Shown: positions 1-8,107 of the stretch, one piece after another
Numbering within the stretch: the stretch's first letter is position 1
How the letters are laid out: each line of letters begins with the position of its first letter
Source of the DNA: CAYJEQ01 sp964369235
GTDB taxonomy: Bacteria > Bacillota > Clostridia > Oscillospirales > Ruminococcaceae
NCBI GenBank assembly: GCA_964369235.1
Contig: CAYJEQ010000017.1
Span: 1-36,934, forward strand
Direction of reading: 5' to 3'
Length of the DNA: 36,934 nt
Program-made: the position numbers and the translations under genes
The notes under the pieces: model-generated
What the model was told of the DNA's origin: nothing
Seen by the model: the letters and a program-made list of their open reading frames with translations, nothing else
The model's database searches: none

Positions 1-72
1 GCCTCCGGTCGGAATCGAACCAACGACACGTGGATTTTCAGTCCACTGCTCTACCGACTGAGCTACAGAGGC
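1..72 (-). tRNA. tRNA-Phe (GAA), cut at the window edge
   Basis: The reverse strand reads a full cloverleaf starting GCCTCTGTAGCTCAGT, with anticodon GAA (plus-strand positions 37-39) and a GGTTCGATTCC T-arm. The acceptor stem GCCTCTG pairs with CGGAGGC apart from one G-T pair. The discriminator base and any encoded CCA lie before position 1. It is the last of three tRNAs in this transcript. Confidence 0.95.
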
Positions 73-77
73 TTATT

Positions 78-154
78 TGGCGACCCGGAAGGGGCTCGAA
101 CCCTCGACCTCCAGCGTGACAGGCTGGCGTTCTAACCAACTGAACTACCGGGCC
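78..154 (-). tRNA. tRNA-Asp (GTC)
   Basis: The reverse strand gives a 77-nt tRNA including an encoded 3' CCA (plus strand TGG at 78-80). The anticodon is GTC (plus strand GAC at 118-120), the T-arm is GGTTCGAGCC, and the acceptor stem GGCCCGG pairs with CCGGGTC. Only five bases separate it from tRNA-Phe, so the two are cut from one precursor. Confidence 0.96.
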
Positions 155-160
155 AAATAA

Positions 161-236
161 TGGTGGGAACAACAGGGCTCGAACCTGTGACCCTCTGCTT
201 GTAAGGCAGATGCTCTCCCAGCTGAGCTATGCTCCC
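161..236 (-). tRNA. tRNA-Val (TAC)
   Basis: The reverse strand is a 76-nt tRNA with encoded CCA (TGG at 161-163). The anticodon is TAC (plus strand GTA at 201-203), and acceptor stem GGGAGCA pairs with TGTTCCC with one G-T pair. It is the first tRNA of the Val-Asp-Phe transcript. Confidence 0.96.
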
Positions 237-297
237 ACATACTTTATCACTAAGTTTTTCTAGCGGGTACTGGGCGTTCCCCTTAGCGACGAATATT

Positions 298-326
298 ATT
301 ATATCGCATTTTTTCTTAAATGTCAA
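298..326 (-). promoter_or_regulatory. Sigma-A promoter of the tRNA operon
   Basis: On the minus strand a perfect -35 box TTGACA (321-326) is separated by exactly 17 bp from a perfect -10 box TATAAT (298-303). Transcription should start near 291, giving a leader of about 50 nt before tRNA-Val. This is the closest match to consensus in the window, as expected for a stable-RNA operon. Confidence 0.9.
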
Positions 327-551
327 CACTTTTTCAAAAGTTTTTTAAAGTTTTTTTCACTTTCTTTGTAAACCCTCTATTTTACATGGTTTATAGCATT
401 TAACATTAATGTAATTTATAGTGTTTTCTCTTTAATTTTTACATTTATTTATAATTTATATTAAATACTTCTTAAGAATTATTTATTAAAATATTATTGT
501 ATTTATTTTTTTGATATACAAAATATAGGTTCTACTATAGGTAATTTTAAA
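327..551. other. AT-rich gap with no gene seen
   Basis: The stretch between the tRNA promoter and the terminator of the fab cluster is very AT-rich and carries no open frame with a ribosome binding site. I see no RNA fold or repeat that I could defend. Confidence 0.6.
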
Positions 552-591
552 TAGCAGAATATCCAGTCTTTAGCTTCTAGATATTCTGCTA
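552..591 (-). terminator. Probable terminator of the fab/marR operon
   Basis: TAGCAGAATATC (552-563) and GATATTCTGCTA (580-591) form a perfect 12-bp stem with a 16-nt loop, about 30 bp beyond the marR stop. On the minus strand the stem is followed by an A/T-rich tail (TTTAAAATT) rather than a clean U-run, so termination efficiency is uncertain. Confidence 0.6.
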
Positions 592-622
592 CTACTTTAG
601 TAAATAGATTTCACTTTACTAT

Positions 623-1081
623 TTATATAGAATTACTGCCAATATGCATTGTGCTTTCTGGCATTAATTCTGTACTCATAATAAATAACATCTCTTCTAG
701 TTTTTTAATATCTTCTTCCGGAAAACGCTCTCTCATACGGTTAATTACAACCTTAACATAGTCATAATTCATCTCGTAGTAATCAAAGAATTTATCTGTT
801 ACTTCCAGATAATACTCTCTTTTGTCGGTTTTAGAGTTAATTTTACGGATATAGCCTTTTTTCACAAGGCTATTTATTTTATAGGCAGCATTAGGTGCAG
901 ATATCTGGGTAAAATTTGCAAACTGGTTAATTGTAGGCAGATTTAGTACATGTATAGCTTCTACACAGAAGGTTTCCACTGCTGTAAGGCTTGCCTCTCT
1001 TGCACCAAATCTCTTGAAAATTTTACTGTAAAACTGCAACTTAAACTTTCTATACACATCAGAAAAATATTGTTCAAGCAT
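623..1081 (-). CDS. MarR-family regulator, FabT-like, at the end of the fab cluster
   Basis: This 152-residue protein has the winged-helix layout of MarR regulators: an N-terminal dimerisation helix, a helix-turn-helix around residues 50-75 (TINQFANFTQISAPNAAYKI), a wing containing the basic stretch SKTDKREYYLEVT, and a C-terminal dimer helix. It is the last gene of the fatty acid synthesis cluster, 68 bp after fabZ. In streptococci the MarR protein FabT sits in the equivalent cluster and represses it in response to acyl-ACP. I infer the same role here, with the palindrome at the acpP promoter (8393-8410) as likely target. A half-site AGTTAAA also lies just upstream of this gene (1102-1108). 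The ATG has GGAAAGG 10 nt upstream. Family assignment is firm; acyl-ACP sensing is inference. Confidence 0.85.
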   Translation of the reverse strand: MLEQYFSDVYRKFKLQFYSKIFKRFGAREASLTAVETFCVEAIHVLNLPTINQFANFTQISAPNAAYKINSLVKKGYIRKINSKTDKREYYLEVTDKFFDYYEMNYDYVKVVINRMRERFPEEDIKKLEEMLFIMSTELMPESTMHIGSNSI

Positions 1082-1149
1082 GTAAATTACGCCTTTCCAT
1101 TAGTTAAATAATTTCTCAAATTCTTTTTTAGCTTATTAAGGCGAAGTGA

Positions 1150-1578
1150 CTATTCTCCCACAGCGAAGGTTAGCTCTGCTGTTACAGCTACTTTACCATT
1201 TACTCTAGCAACTGCTTCACCATAGCCTACAGGACCTCTTTTCGCCGTTAACTTGCACTCTAGCTCTAAAACATCACCAGGTACTACCTGCTGTTTAAAT
1301 CTACAGTTTTTTATACCACCAAAAAAGGCTATCTTTCCTTTATTTTCTGGTAATGAAAGTATGGCAACTGCACCTACCTGTGCAAGTGCTTCTACTATAA
1401 GTACACCGGGCATTACATGTTTCTGTGGAAAATGCCCACAAAACTGCATTTCGTTAGCTGTAACGCATTTTATGCCCTTTGCCCATTCCCCTGGCTCTCC
1501 GTCAACTATTTTGTCAACTAATAGAAAAGGGTATCTATGGGGGATAATATCCATTATTTCATTAGAGTTAAACTGCAT
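1150..1578 (-). CDS. fabZ: 3-hydroxyacyl-ACP dehydratase FabZ
   Basis: FabZ dehydrates (3R)-hydroxyacyl-ACP to trans-2-enoyl-ACP in the elongation cycle. The 142-residue hot-dog-fold protein carries the opening motif IIPHRYPFLLVD and the active-site segment GHFPQKHVMPGVLIVEALAQ, with catalytic His49 and Glu63. The usual second proline (HPVMPG) is replaced, giving KHVMPG, a mild variant. I place the start at the ATG at 1578, one base after the fabF stop, because this gives the standard FabZ N-terminus. A TTG at 1590, inside fabF, would add four residues and is less likely. The tight junction points to translational coupling with fabF. No acc genes are nearby. Confidence 0.95.
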   Translation of the reverse strand: MQFNSNEIMDIIPHRYPFLLVDKIVDGEPGEWAKGIKCVTANEMQFCGHFPQKHVMPGVLIVEALAQVGAVAILSLPENKGKIAFFGGIKNCRFKQQVVPGDVLELECKLTAKRGPVGYGEAVARVNGKVAVTAELTFAVGE

Positions 1579-1579
1579 A

Positions 1580-2818
1580 CTATTCACCAACCTTCTTTAG
1601 AAGGATTGTTGCATTATGCCCACCAAATCCTAGTGAGTTAGACATTGCGTAATTTACCTCTACAGCTCTACCTACATTTGGTACTATGTCAAGATCACAC
1701 TCTGGATCTGCTTCTTTGTAGTTAATTGTTGCCGGTACAAAGCTATCTTCAATAGCCTTTGCAGAGATAATAGCCTCTACAGCCCCAGCAGCACCTAGTA
1801 GATGTCCTGTCATGGATTTTGTACTACTAATCATTACATTCTTAGCATGGTCACCTAGAGCCATTTTAACAGCCATAGTTTCGCCCTTATCATTTAAAGG
1901 TGTTGATGTACCATGTGCGTTAATATAGTCAATTTTATCTGGGCTAATGCCTGCATCGCTAATTGCATCCATCATACACTGAGCACCACCACTACCGTCC
2001 GGTGTTGGGGCTGTCATATGGTAGGCATCACAGTTAGCACCGTAACCTACAACCTCAGCAATAATGTGAGCACCTCTTGCTTTTGCGTGCTCGTATTCCT
2101 CTAGTATAACTATACCTGCGCCTTCACCCATTACAAAACCACTTCTTCTAGCATCAAATGGTGTGGAGCCATTAGCTGGATCTTCATTTTCACAAAGAGC
2201 CTTCATAGATGTAAAACCACCCATGCCAAGCTCAGAAATGCTGCTTTCAGCACCACCACAAAGCATTACTTCATGGTAGCCATCTCTAATGCTTCTAAAA
2301 CCGTCACCAATAGCATTAGTACCACCAGCACAAGCTGTTACCACTGAATTACACATACCCTTAAATCCAAATCTTATTGCCACTAAACCAGCACCCATAT
2401 TGGAGATAGCCATAGGGATAAAGAATGGAGATACTCTATCATATCCTTTTTCCATTGCTTTAATCTGCTCGTTCTGGATTGTTCTAATACCACCAATACC
2501 AGAGGATACTATTACACCACAGCGCTTAGGATCGGTTTTTTCCATATCCAGTCCACTGTTTTTAAAGGCTTCATCTGCTGCCACTATTGCATAGATGGAG
2601 TATTTATCCATTCTGCGCTGTTCTTTTTTATCTATTATATCATCACAGTTAAAATCTTTTAATTCCCCTGCAATCTTTACCTTCATATTAGATGTATCAT
2701 AGGATTTTATTAAATCAATACCACATCTGCCTTCTTTTGCAGCTGCCCACATATCATTAACATTATTACCAATAGGTGTTACTGCACCCATACCTGTTAT
2801 AACAACTCTTCTTTTCAT
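1580..2818 (-). CDS. fabF: Beta-ketoacyl-ACP synthase II FabF
   Basis: FabF condenses malonyl-ACP with acyl-ACP in chain elongation. The 412-residue thiolase-fold enzyme has the full Cys-His-His set: Cys163 in VTACAGGTNA, His302 in NAHGTST and His339 in MTGHLLGA, with Lys334 in SSTKSM. The C-terminal SLGFGGHNA loop is also intact. Length is normal for the family. Its ribosome binding site GGAG, 7 nt before the ATG, is the last part of the short sequence repeated at each end of the adjacent 174-bp repeat array (2825-3180), so that array abuts the translation start. A long gap of 437 bp separates it from fabG, unlike the overlapping or nearly abutting genes elsewhere in the cluster. Confidence 0.97.
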   Translation of the reverse strand: MKRRVVITGMGAVTPIGNNVNDMWAAAKEGRCGIDLIKSYDTSNMKVKIAGELKDFNCDDIIDKKEQRRMDKYSIYAIVAADEAFKNSGLDMEKTDPKRCGVIVSSGIGGIRTIQNEQIKAMEKGYDRVSPFFIPMAISNMGAGLVAIRFGFKGMCNSVVTACAGGTNAIGDGFRSIRDGYHEVMLCGGAESSISELGMGGFTSMKALCENEDPANGSTPFDARRSGFVMGEGAGIVILEEYEHAKARGAHIIAEVVGYGANCDAYHMTAPTPDGSGGAQCMMDAISDAGISPDKIDYINAHGTSTPLNDKGETMAVKMALGDHAKNVMISSTKSMTGHLLGAAGAVEAIISAKAIEDSFVPATINYKEADPECDLDIVPNVGRAVEVNYAMSNSLGFGGHNATILLKKVGE

Positions 2819-2824
2819 ACTAAT

Positions 2825-3180
2825 GCTCCATTCCGTCGCTTGTTAGCGATACAAAATATTATTAAAGTCACTCTCATCACCTCAAGCAGAGGAATGATAA
2901 GAGCATTATAGCGATTAAGGACGGTAGTGAACTTGTGAACGAATCGTCCTAAGCATCACCCCGTGAGGAGATATTTTAAAACTTGTTTTAAAATATTCGC
3001 TCCATTCCGTCGCTTGTTAGCGATACAAAATATTATTAAAGTCACTCTCATCACCTCAAGCAGAGGAATGATAAGAGCATTATAGCGATTAAGGACGGTA
3101 GTGAACTCGTGAACGAATCGTCCTAAGCATCACCCCGTGAGGTGATATTTTAAAACTTGTTTTAAAATATTCGCTCCATT
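2825..3180. repeat. Tandem pair of 174-bp structured repeats between fabG and fabF
   Basis: Two copies (2825-2998 and 2999-3172) stand head to tail and differ at about two positions. A third copy of the first 8 bp, GCTCCATT, follows at 3173-3180, so this 8-mer flanks each unit like a target-site duplication. Each unit contains stacked inverted repeats: TCGCT-TGTT-AGCGA, CCTC-AAGCA-GAGG, AGGACG...CGTCCT, ATCACC...GGTGAT (intact only in the second unit), and a 12-bp arm ATATTTTAAAAC / GTTTTAAAATAT with a 2-nt loop. No ORF longer than a few codons is visible. It looks like a small non-autonomous mobile or REP-like element that inserted and then duplicated; no transposase is present in the window. 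Confidence 0.85.
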
Positions 3181-3255
3181 TCTCATAAATTTCTGCTGAA
3201 ATTATACTTATGTCACTGAAAAAATAAATCTTTAGAAGACTATTAGTGACCAATA

Positions 3256-3990
3256 TTACATTGCCATACCACCATCAATACTGATAACCTGTCCTGTCAT
3301 GTAATCTGATCCTTCGCCAGCTAAAAATGCCACTACTTTAGCTACATCTTCAGCTGTTCCCATTCTACCCATTGGTATACTGGAAAGTAGGCTTTCCTTT
3401 GTTTGCTCAGATAAAACCTCGGTCATATCTGACTGGATAAAACCAGGGGCAACTGCGTTAACCTGTATATTTCTCCCTGCAAGCTCTCTTGCTAGGGATT
3501 TTGTCATTCCTATAAGTCCTGCTTTACTAGCACAGTAGTTTACCTGTCCAGCATTTCCTATTAGACCTACTACACTACTAATATTAATAATCTTACCTTT
3601 ACGCTGTTTCATCATAGGACGAGATACTTCCTTCATACAAAGGAATGCACCTTTTAGGTTTACATCAATAACCCCATCAAAATCCTCTTCGCTCATACGC
3701 ATTAATAGATTATCCTTAGTAATACCGGCATTGTTTACCAGTATATCAATACTACCAAATGCCTCTGTAGCCTTAGCCATAAGGTTTTTTACATCCTCTG
3801 CCACTGCCACATTACCTGCCACTGCTATTGCTTCTACGCCTTTTTCCTGACACAGCTTTACTGTTTCTTCTGCTGCGTTTTGGTTTCCTGCGTAGTTTAC
3901 TACTATATTGTTTCCTGCTTCAGCCAGTGCCACGCAGATCGCTCTGCCTATACCACGGCTTCCACCAGTTATTACTGCTGTTTTTGCCAT
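3256..3990 (-). CDS. fabG: 3-oxoacyl-ACP reductase FabG
   Basis: FabG reduces 3-oxoacyl-ACP to (3R)-hydroxyacyl-ACP with NADPH. This 244-residue short-chain dehydrogenase has the cofactor motif TGGSRGIG (8-15), NNAG (86-89), and the catalytic set Asn111, Ser139, Tyr152 and Lys156 (NYCASKAG). The C-terminal MTGQVISIDGGMAM is typical of FabG. Its ATG shares one base with the fabD stop (TAATG), so translation is coupled. Downstream the operon is interrupted by the 174-bp repeat pair before fabF. Confidence 0.97.
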   Translation of the reverse strand: MAKTAVITGGSRGIGRAICVALAEAGNNIVVNYAGNQNAAEETVKLCQEKGVEAIAVAGNVAVAEDVKNLMAKATEAFGSIDILVNNAGITKDNLLMRMSEEDFDGVIDVNLKGAFLCMKEVSRPMMKQRKGKIINISSVVGLIGNAGQVNYCASKAGLIGMTKSLARELAGRNIQVNAVAPGFIQSDMTEVLSEQTKESLLSSIPMGRMGTAEDVAKVVAFLAGEGSDYMTGQVISIDGGMAM

Positions 3991-4925
3991 TATGATACTT
4001 CTCCTTTTAGATATGCAATTGCAGATTCATAGCTTGCTACATCTTCTATAGCAAGTGTTTTTACCTGTGGTGCAATCTTCTTAATAAATCCACTTAGTGA
4101 TTTACCTGGGCCAATCTCTACTATTGTATCTACACCCTGATCCACCATATAACGAACGCTATCCTCAAAGTAAACACTTGTCTGTACCTGCTGAATAAGT
4201 AGGTTATCTATTCCTTCGCTATCAACTATTGGCTGTGCTGTTGCATTTGCAATTACTGGGAACTTAGGCTTGTTAAATTTAACCTCACCAAATAACTCCT
4301 TTAGTCTATCTCCTGCTGGTGCCATTAGTGTTGTGTGAAATGGCCCACTTACCATTAGAGCTATTGCTCTTTTTGCACCTTCTTCTTTAGCCGCTACTGC
4401 CGCTTTATCTACTGCTATCTTTTCGCCACTGATTACCAGCTGGCCTGGGCAGTTGTAGTTTGCAATCTGTACAACACCTTCACTGCTAAATCTATCACAG
4501 ATTTCCTGTAGTTTGTCTCTATCCATACCAAGTACTGCGTACATTGCTGTTTCAACACCTGTTACTGCTTCCTTCATTGCCTTGCCACGATATGCTGCAA
4601 TCTCTGCTGTTGTTGCTGCATCCCATACGCCGGCACCACATAATGCACTGTATTCACCTAGGCTTAGTCCAGCTGCTATTTCTGGTACGATACCTTCTGC
4701 ATCTAGCATTGCCTGTGCTCCAGCTGCAAAGGCAACTAGACAAGGCTGTGTATTCTCCGTCTGGGACAGTGTGTCCAGTGGCCCATTAAAGCATAAATCC
4801 TTATATGTTCCTGTGTTATCTGCACTGTCAAAAGCTTTTTTAAATACATCGCTGTACTCGTATAGATCTGCACCCATTCCTACTTTTTGGCTTCCTTGAC
4901 CTGCGTATACAAATGCTAATTTCAT
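3990..4925 (-). CDS. fabD: Malonyl-CoA:ACP transacylase FabD
   Basis: FabD moves the malonyl group from CoA to ACP, feeding FabH and FabF. The 311-residue protein shows GQGSQ (10-13 region), the nucleophile elbow GLSLGEYS with Ser88, Arg113 in AYRG, and catalytic His197 in SGPFHTTLM. Length is standard. The start has AGAAAGG 12 nt upstream. It follows the second FabK-like gene by 54 bp and overlaps fabG by one base. Confidence 0.97.
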   Translation of the reverse strand: MKLAFVYAGQGSQKVGMGADLYEYSDVFKKAFDSADNTGTYKDLCFNGPLDTLSQTENTQPCLVAFAAGAQAMLDAEGIVPEIAAGLSLGEYSALCGAGVWDAATTAEIAAYRGKAMKEAVTGVETAMYAVLGMDRDKLQEICDRFSSEGVVQIANYNCPGQLVISGEKIAVDKAAVAAKEEGAKRAIALMVSGPFHTTLMAPAGDRLKELFGEVKFNKPKFPVIANATAQPIVDSEGIDNLLIQQVQTSVYFEDSVRYMVDQGVDTIVEIGPGKSLSGFIKKIAPQVKTLAIEDVASYESAIAYLKGEVS

Positions 4926-4979
4926 AATAATTACCGTCCTTTCTTGACTGTCAGCTGTTACTACAGCTCTACTTTGCTA

Positions 4980-6053
4980 CTATACTGTGCACTGGTCTTT
5001 TCTCCAGTCAAGCAGTAGCTCATCTATTACTTCTTTTACACTTTGAATTTTCTCTATTCTATGTCCATTAGCCCCTGTGAAAAATAATCCATTTTCAAAG
5101 TCGCCTTTTACTGCTGAGATAAGTGCCTTTGATATACAGTATGGGGTTGTTGCCACTGTACAGGTTCTCAGACATTTAATACAGGTTGTTGGAGGAATTC
5201 TACCCTCTGCTTCTAGCTTTTTAATAAGTGGGGTTTTAAAAGCTCTCCCCGGTAGACCTGCTGGACTTCCTACAATCTGTATATCTTCTTCTTTAGCATT
5301 AACAAAAACCTGTTTGTATGCCTCAGAGGCATCACATTCGTGGGTTGCTATAAATCTAGTTCCCACCTGTACACCAGCTGCGCCTACATTTATCATCTCC
5401 ATTACATCTTCTGATGTAAAGATACCACCAGCTGCAAATACTGGGATTTTTCTCTGATATTTTTCTTCATATGGAATTATAGTGGATACTACCTCTTTTA
5501 CTATATCTTTAAGAGGCTGTGCTGTGCCCTCTAGTAGCTCTGCTTTTTTAAAACCTAGATGTCCACCTGCTAGACTACCTTCTACCACTACAAAATCTGG
5601 CGCGACACCATCTCTTGTATCCCATGCTTTGCAGATGGTTTTAATAGCTTTAGCCGAACTTACTATTGGCGCCATTGCCACCTTGCTATCCTTTACTATC
5701 TTAGGTAGCTCTAGTGGTAGCCCTGCTCCAGAGATAACACAGTCAATACCAGCCTTTATTGCTGTTGCTACTGCTTGTGCATAGTCGGTTGTTGCTACCA
5801 TTGCATTAATAGCTACCATGCCTTTTCCCATTGCAATTTCTTTTGCTTTTTTTATCTCTTCTGTTAGTCCCTCTACATTAAGTTTCTGGGAATTCTGCCA
5901 GAAACCTTCCTTAAGATAACCAGCTCCAGCTGTAGATATAACACCTACACCACCGTTTTTTGCTACATGACCTGCAAGATTTGCCAGGGATACCCCTACG
6001 CCCATCCCACCTTGGATAATTGGAATTTCTAACTTTTTACCATTAATTATCAT
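4980..6053 (-). CDS. FabK-like/nitronate monooxygenase-family flavoprotein with a four-Cys motif
   Basis: This 357-residue TIM-barrel flavoprotein belongs to the nitronate monooxygenase / FabK superfamily: N-terminal PIIQGGMGVGVS, VVEGSLAGGHLG with His165, and the phosphate-binding FAAGGI...GAAGVQVGTRF segment. It is not a simple duplicate of FabK next door: it is about 44 residues longer and carries a C-terminal cluster Cys291-x2-Cys294-x3-Cys298-x7-Cys306 that could bind a metal or Fe-S centre. The start overlaps the fabK stop by 11 bp and has GGAGG 6 nt upstream, so the two are co-translated. Its substrate is unknown; a second enoyl reductase or an unsaturation-related activity is possible. 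Databases would probably label it nitronate monooxygenase, but the location argues for a lipid role. Confidence 0.85.
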   Translation of the reverse strand: MIINGKKLEIPIIQGGMGVGVSLANLAGHVAKNGGVGVISTAGAGYLKEGFWQNSQKLNVEGLTEEIKKAKEIAMGKGMVAINAMVATTDYAQAVATAIKAGIDCVISGAGLPLELPKIVKDSKVAMAPIVSSAKAIKTICKAWDTRDGVAPDFVVVEGSLAGGHLGFKKAELLEGTAQPLKDIVKEVVSTIIPYEEKYQRKIPVFAAGGIFTSEDVMEMINVGAAGVQVGTRFIATHECDASEAYKQVFVNAKEEDIQIVGSPAGLPGRAFKTPLIKKLEAEGRIPPTTCIKCLRTCTVATTPYCISKALISAVKGDFENGLFFTGANGHRIEKIQSVKEVIDELLLDWRKDQCTV

Positions 6054-6984
6054 CTTCTGCCTCCACTAAATCTCTTAGCACTTTTTTATAGCCATTCATC
6101 ATATCTTCAAGTATTTCAGCAAGTGGTTTTCTCTCATTAACCATACCTGCTACCTGTCCTGTCATTAATGAGCCCTGCTGTACATCACCATCAAAAACTG
6201 CTTTTCTAAGAGATCCCAGTGTAAAATGCTCTAGTTCTTCTTTTGTTGCTCCACCGTATTCTAATTTTAGATATTCTCTCGCCATTTTATTTTTTATAAT
6301 TCTTACAGGAACACCAGCTGTTCTACCTGTTACTGTTGTGTCGTTATCCCCTGCTTTTAGCACTGCTTCTTTGTAATTCTCATGTACTGGACACTCATCA
6401 CTGGCCAGTAGACATGTACCTACCTGTACGCCAATAGCCCCCAGACTAAAAGCCGATAATAGCTGTCCACCACTTGCTATACCACCTGCTGCTATTACAG
6501 GAATGTTTACTGCTGCAACTACCTGTGGTACTAGCGCCATTGTTGTAAGCTCCCCTACATGACCACCACTTTCGGTGCCTTCTGCTATTACTGCATCTGC
6601 TCCTAGCTTCTCCATACGCTTAGCCAGTGAAACCCCTGGAATAACTGGAATAACCAGTGCTCCAGACTCTTTCCACATCGGGATATACTTCCCTGGGCTA
6701 CCTGCACCTGTTGTAACTACTGCAACCTTAGCATCTGCTACTACCTGTGCCATCTCATCGCTATGTGGATTCATAAGCATTAGATTTACCCCAAACGGCT
6801 TATCTGTAAGTCCACGACAGATTTCAATTTCTTCTTTTAATTTTTCTGGTGTCCATGCTCCAGAACCAATAATGCCTAGTCCTCCAGCATTAGATACTGC
6901 TGCTGCAAAAGCTCCTGTTGCTATATGTGCCATTGCACCCTGTATAATAGGATATTTAATCCCTAGTAATTTATCTAATCTCAT
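6043..6984 (-). CDS. fabK: Enoyl-ACP reductase II FabK (FMN)
   Basis: FabK completes each elongation cycle by reducing trans-2-enoyl-ACP with NAD(P)H via FMN. The 313-residue protein has the N-terminal YPIIQGAMAHIA, TESGGHVGE with His142 (matching the FabK active-site His region), IPVIAAGGIASG and GAIGVQVGT for FMN phosphate, and the C-terminal MTGQVAGMV found in FabK. No FabI is seen in the window. The start has GAAAGG 11 nt upstream. It lies 26 bp after fabH and overlaps the following paralogue. Confidence 0.95.
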   Translation of the reverse strand: MRLDKLLGIKYPIIQGAMAHIATGAFAAAVSNAGGLGIIGSGAWTPEKLKEEIEICRGLTDKPFGVNLMLMNPHSDEMAQVVADAKVAVVTTGAGSPGKYIPMWKESGALVIPVIPGVSLAKRMEKLGADAVIAEGTESGGHVGELTTMALVPQVVAAVNIPVIAAGGIASGGQLLSAFSLGAIGVQVGTCLLASDECPVHENYKEAVLKAGDNDTTVTGRTAGVPVRIIKNKMAREYLKLEYGGATKEELEHFTLGSLRKAVFDGDVQQGSLMTGQVAGMVNERKPLAEILEDMMNGYKKVLRDLVEAEDDN

Positions 6985-7010
6985 TTATGATGTTACCTTT
7001 CAAATATATA

Positions 7011-7958
7011 TTAATACCAACGAAGAGTTGTGCCACCCCATGCAAGCCCTGATCCAAATCCAACTAAAATTATATTATCCCCAGATTTAAATGCACCCTT
7101 TTGGTTTAACTCATCTAGTGCAATTGGAATACTTGCTGCCGAAGTGTTACCATAATCAGCAATATTCATGTAAAACTGCTCTGGTTTGCCTTTTAGCTTT
7201 TTGCAGGTGTGGGTAATTATTCTCTCATTTGCCTGATGGCATACTATATGCTGATAGTCTGCTGGAGTAGTGTTTGATTTCTCACATAAACTCTCCACTG
7301 TTGTTCTCATCTTCTCGGTAGCAAATCTAAATACTTCCTTACCGTCCATGTGAATACAGCATTTTGCATCTTCTTCTGTTGGAATCGCTCTGCAGTATAG
7401 TACCTGATCATCACCACGGCTACCGTATACCCACTGATTTACATGTTCTGTATCGGTTGTAACTACTGCTGCTCCTGCACCATCACCGAATATAATACAA
7501 GTTCCTCTATCTTCAAAGTCTAGTTTAGGAGAGATTTTCTCACTGCCTACAACTATACCGTATACGCCTTCTTCCTGTAGTAGACCCTGTGCAACCTTAA
7601 GACCATTTACAAATCCTGTACAAGCTGAGTTTACATCTAGTGCAAACACATCTTCCCCTAGTCCTAGCTCCTTCTGTACTAAACTAGCTGTTGATGGTGT
7701 AAAGTTATCTGGAGTAAATGTTGCAACTATTACTACCTTTACTTTATCTTTATCTATACCACTTGCCTCTAGGGCTTTTCTTGCTGCATTTGTTGCCATC
7801 TCTGTGTTTGTAATCTCACCTGCATAGTTTCTACTATGTATGCCTGTTCTCTCTACTATCCACTGATGATTAGTGTCTACTGTTTCACTTAGTTTGTGGT
7901 TATCCACTTTGTTAGGTGGTGCATAGCTACCTGTTGATATTATTTTTATTCCGTTCAT
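7011..7958 (-). CDS. fabH: Beta-ketoacyl-ACP synthase III FabH
   Basis: FabH starts fatty acid synthesis by condensing a short acyl-CoA with malonyl-ACP. The 315-residue protein carries the triad Cys113 (NSACTGF), His241 (CHQANERI) and Asn271 (YGNTSAAS), and the GFGSGLAWG C-terminal loop. Arg37 and other CoA-binding positions (WIVERTGIHSR) are also present. The ATG has GGAAGGTG 5 nt upstream. A terminator-like hairpin separates it from acpP, so it is reached by read-through or from a weak promoter in 7959-8060. Confidence 0.96.
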   Translation of the reverse strand: MNGIKIISTGSYAPPNKVDNHKLSETVDTNHQWIVERTGIHSRNYAGEITNTEMATNAARKALEASGIDKDKVKVVIVATFTPDNFTPSTASLVQKELGLGEDVFALDVNSACTGFVNGLKVAQGLLQEEGVYGIVVGSEKISPKLDFEDRGTCIIFGDGAGAAVVTTDTEHVNQWVYGSRGDDQVLYCRAIPTEEDAKCCIHMDGKEVFRFATEKMRTTVESLCEKSNTTPADYQHIVCHQANERIITHTCKKLKGKPEQFYMNIADYGNTSAASIPIALDELNQKGAFKSGDNIILVGFGSGLAWGGTTLRWY

Positions 7959-8060
7959 AAGTCACCTTCCACCTATGCCTTTCATTTATATATAAAGCAT
8001 TACTGCTATTAAATCAGTTTTATTAAATACCAAGGATATATTCTATCCTAATTAATCCAT

Positions 8061-8097
8061 AAAAACCTTCACTGCTTACTGGGCTGTGAAGGTTTTT
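8061..8097 (-). terminator. Hairpin terminator or attenuator after acpP
   Basis: AAAAACCTTCAC (8061-8072) and GTGAAGGTTTTT (8086-8097) form a perfect 12-bp stem with a 13-nt loop, ending in a T-run on the minus strand. It begins 10 bp after the acpP stop, inside the fab cluster. Partial termination here would make acpP mRNA more abundant than the enzymes, matching the high cellular demand for ACP. Confidence 0.8.
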
Positions 8098-8107
8098 GTA
8101 GTTGTTA

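Noticed and set aside
132..329. Minus-strand open frame of 65 codons over the tRNA-Asp/tRNA-Val region
   Set aside because: It reads through the tRNAs and their promoter and has no coding character.
1253..1600. Plus-strand open frame opposite fabZ
   Set aside because: It is antisense to a clear FabZ and has a low-complexity Ser/Pro/Cys composition typical of a shadow frame. The same holds for frames opposite fabF, fabD, fabK, the FabK-like gene and fabH.
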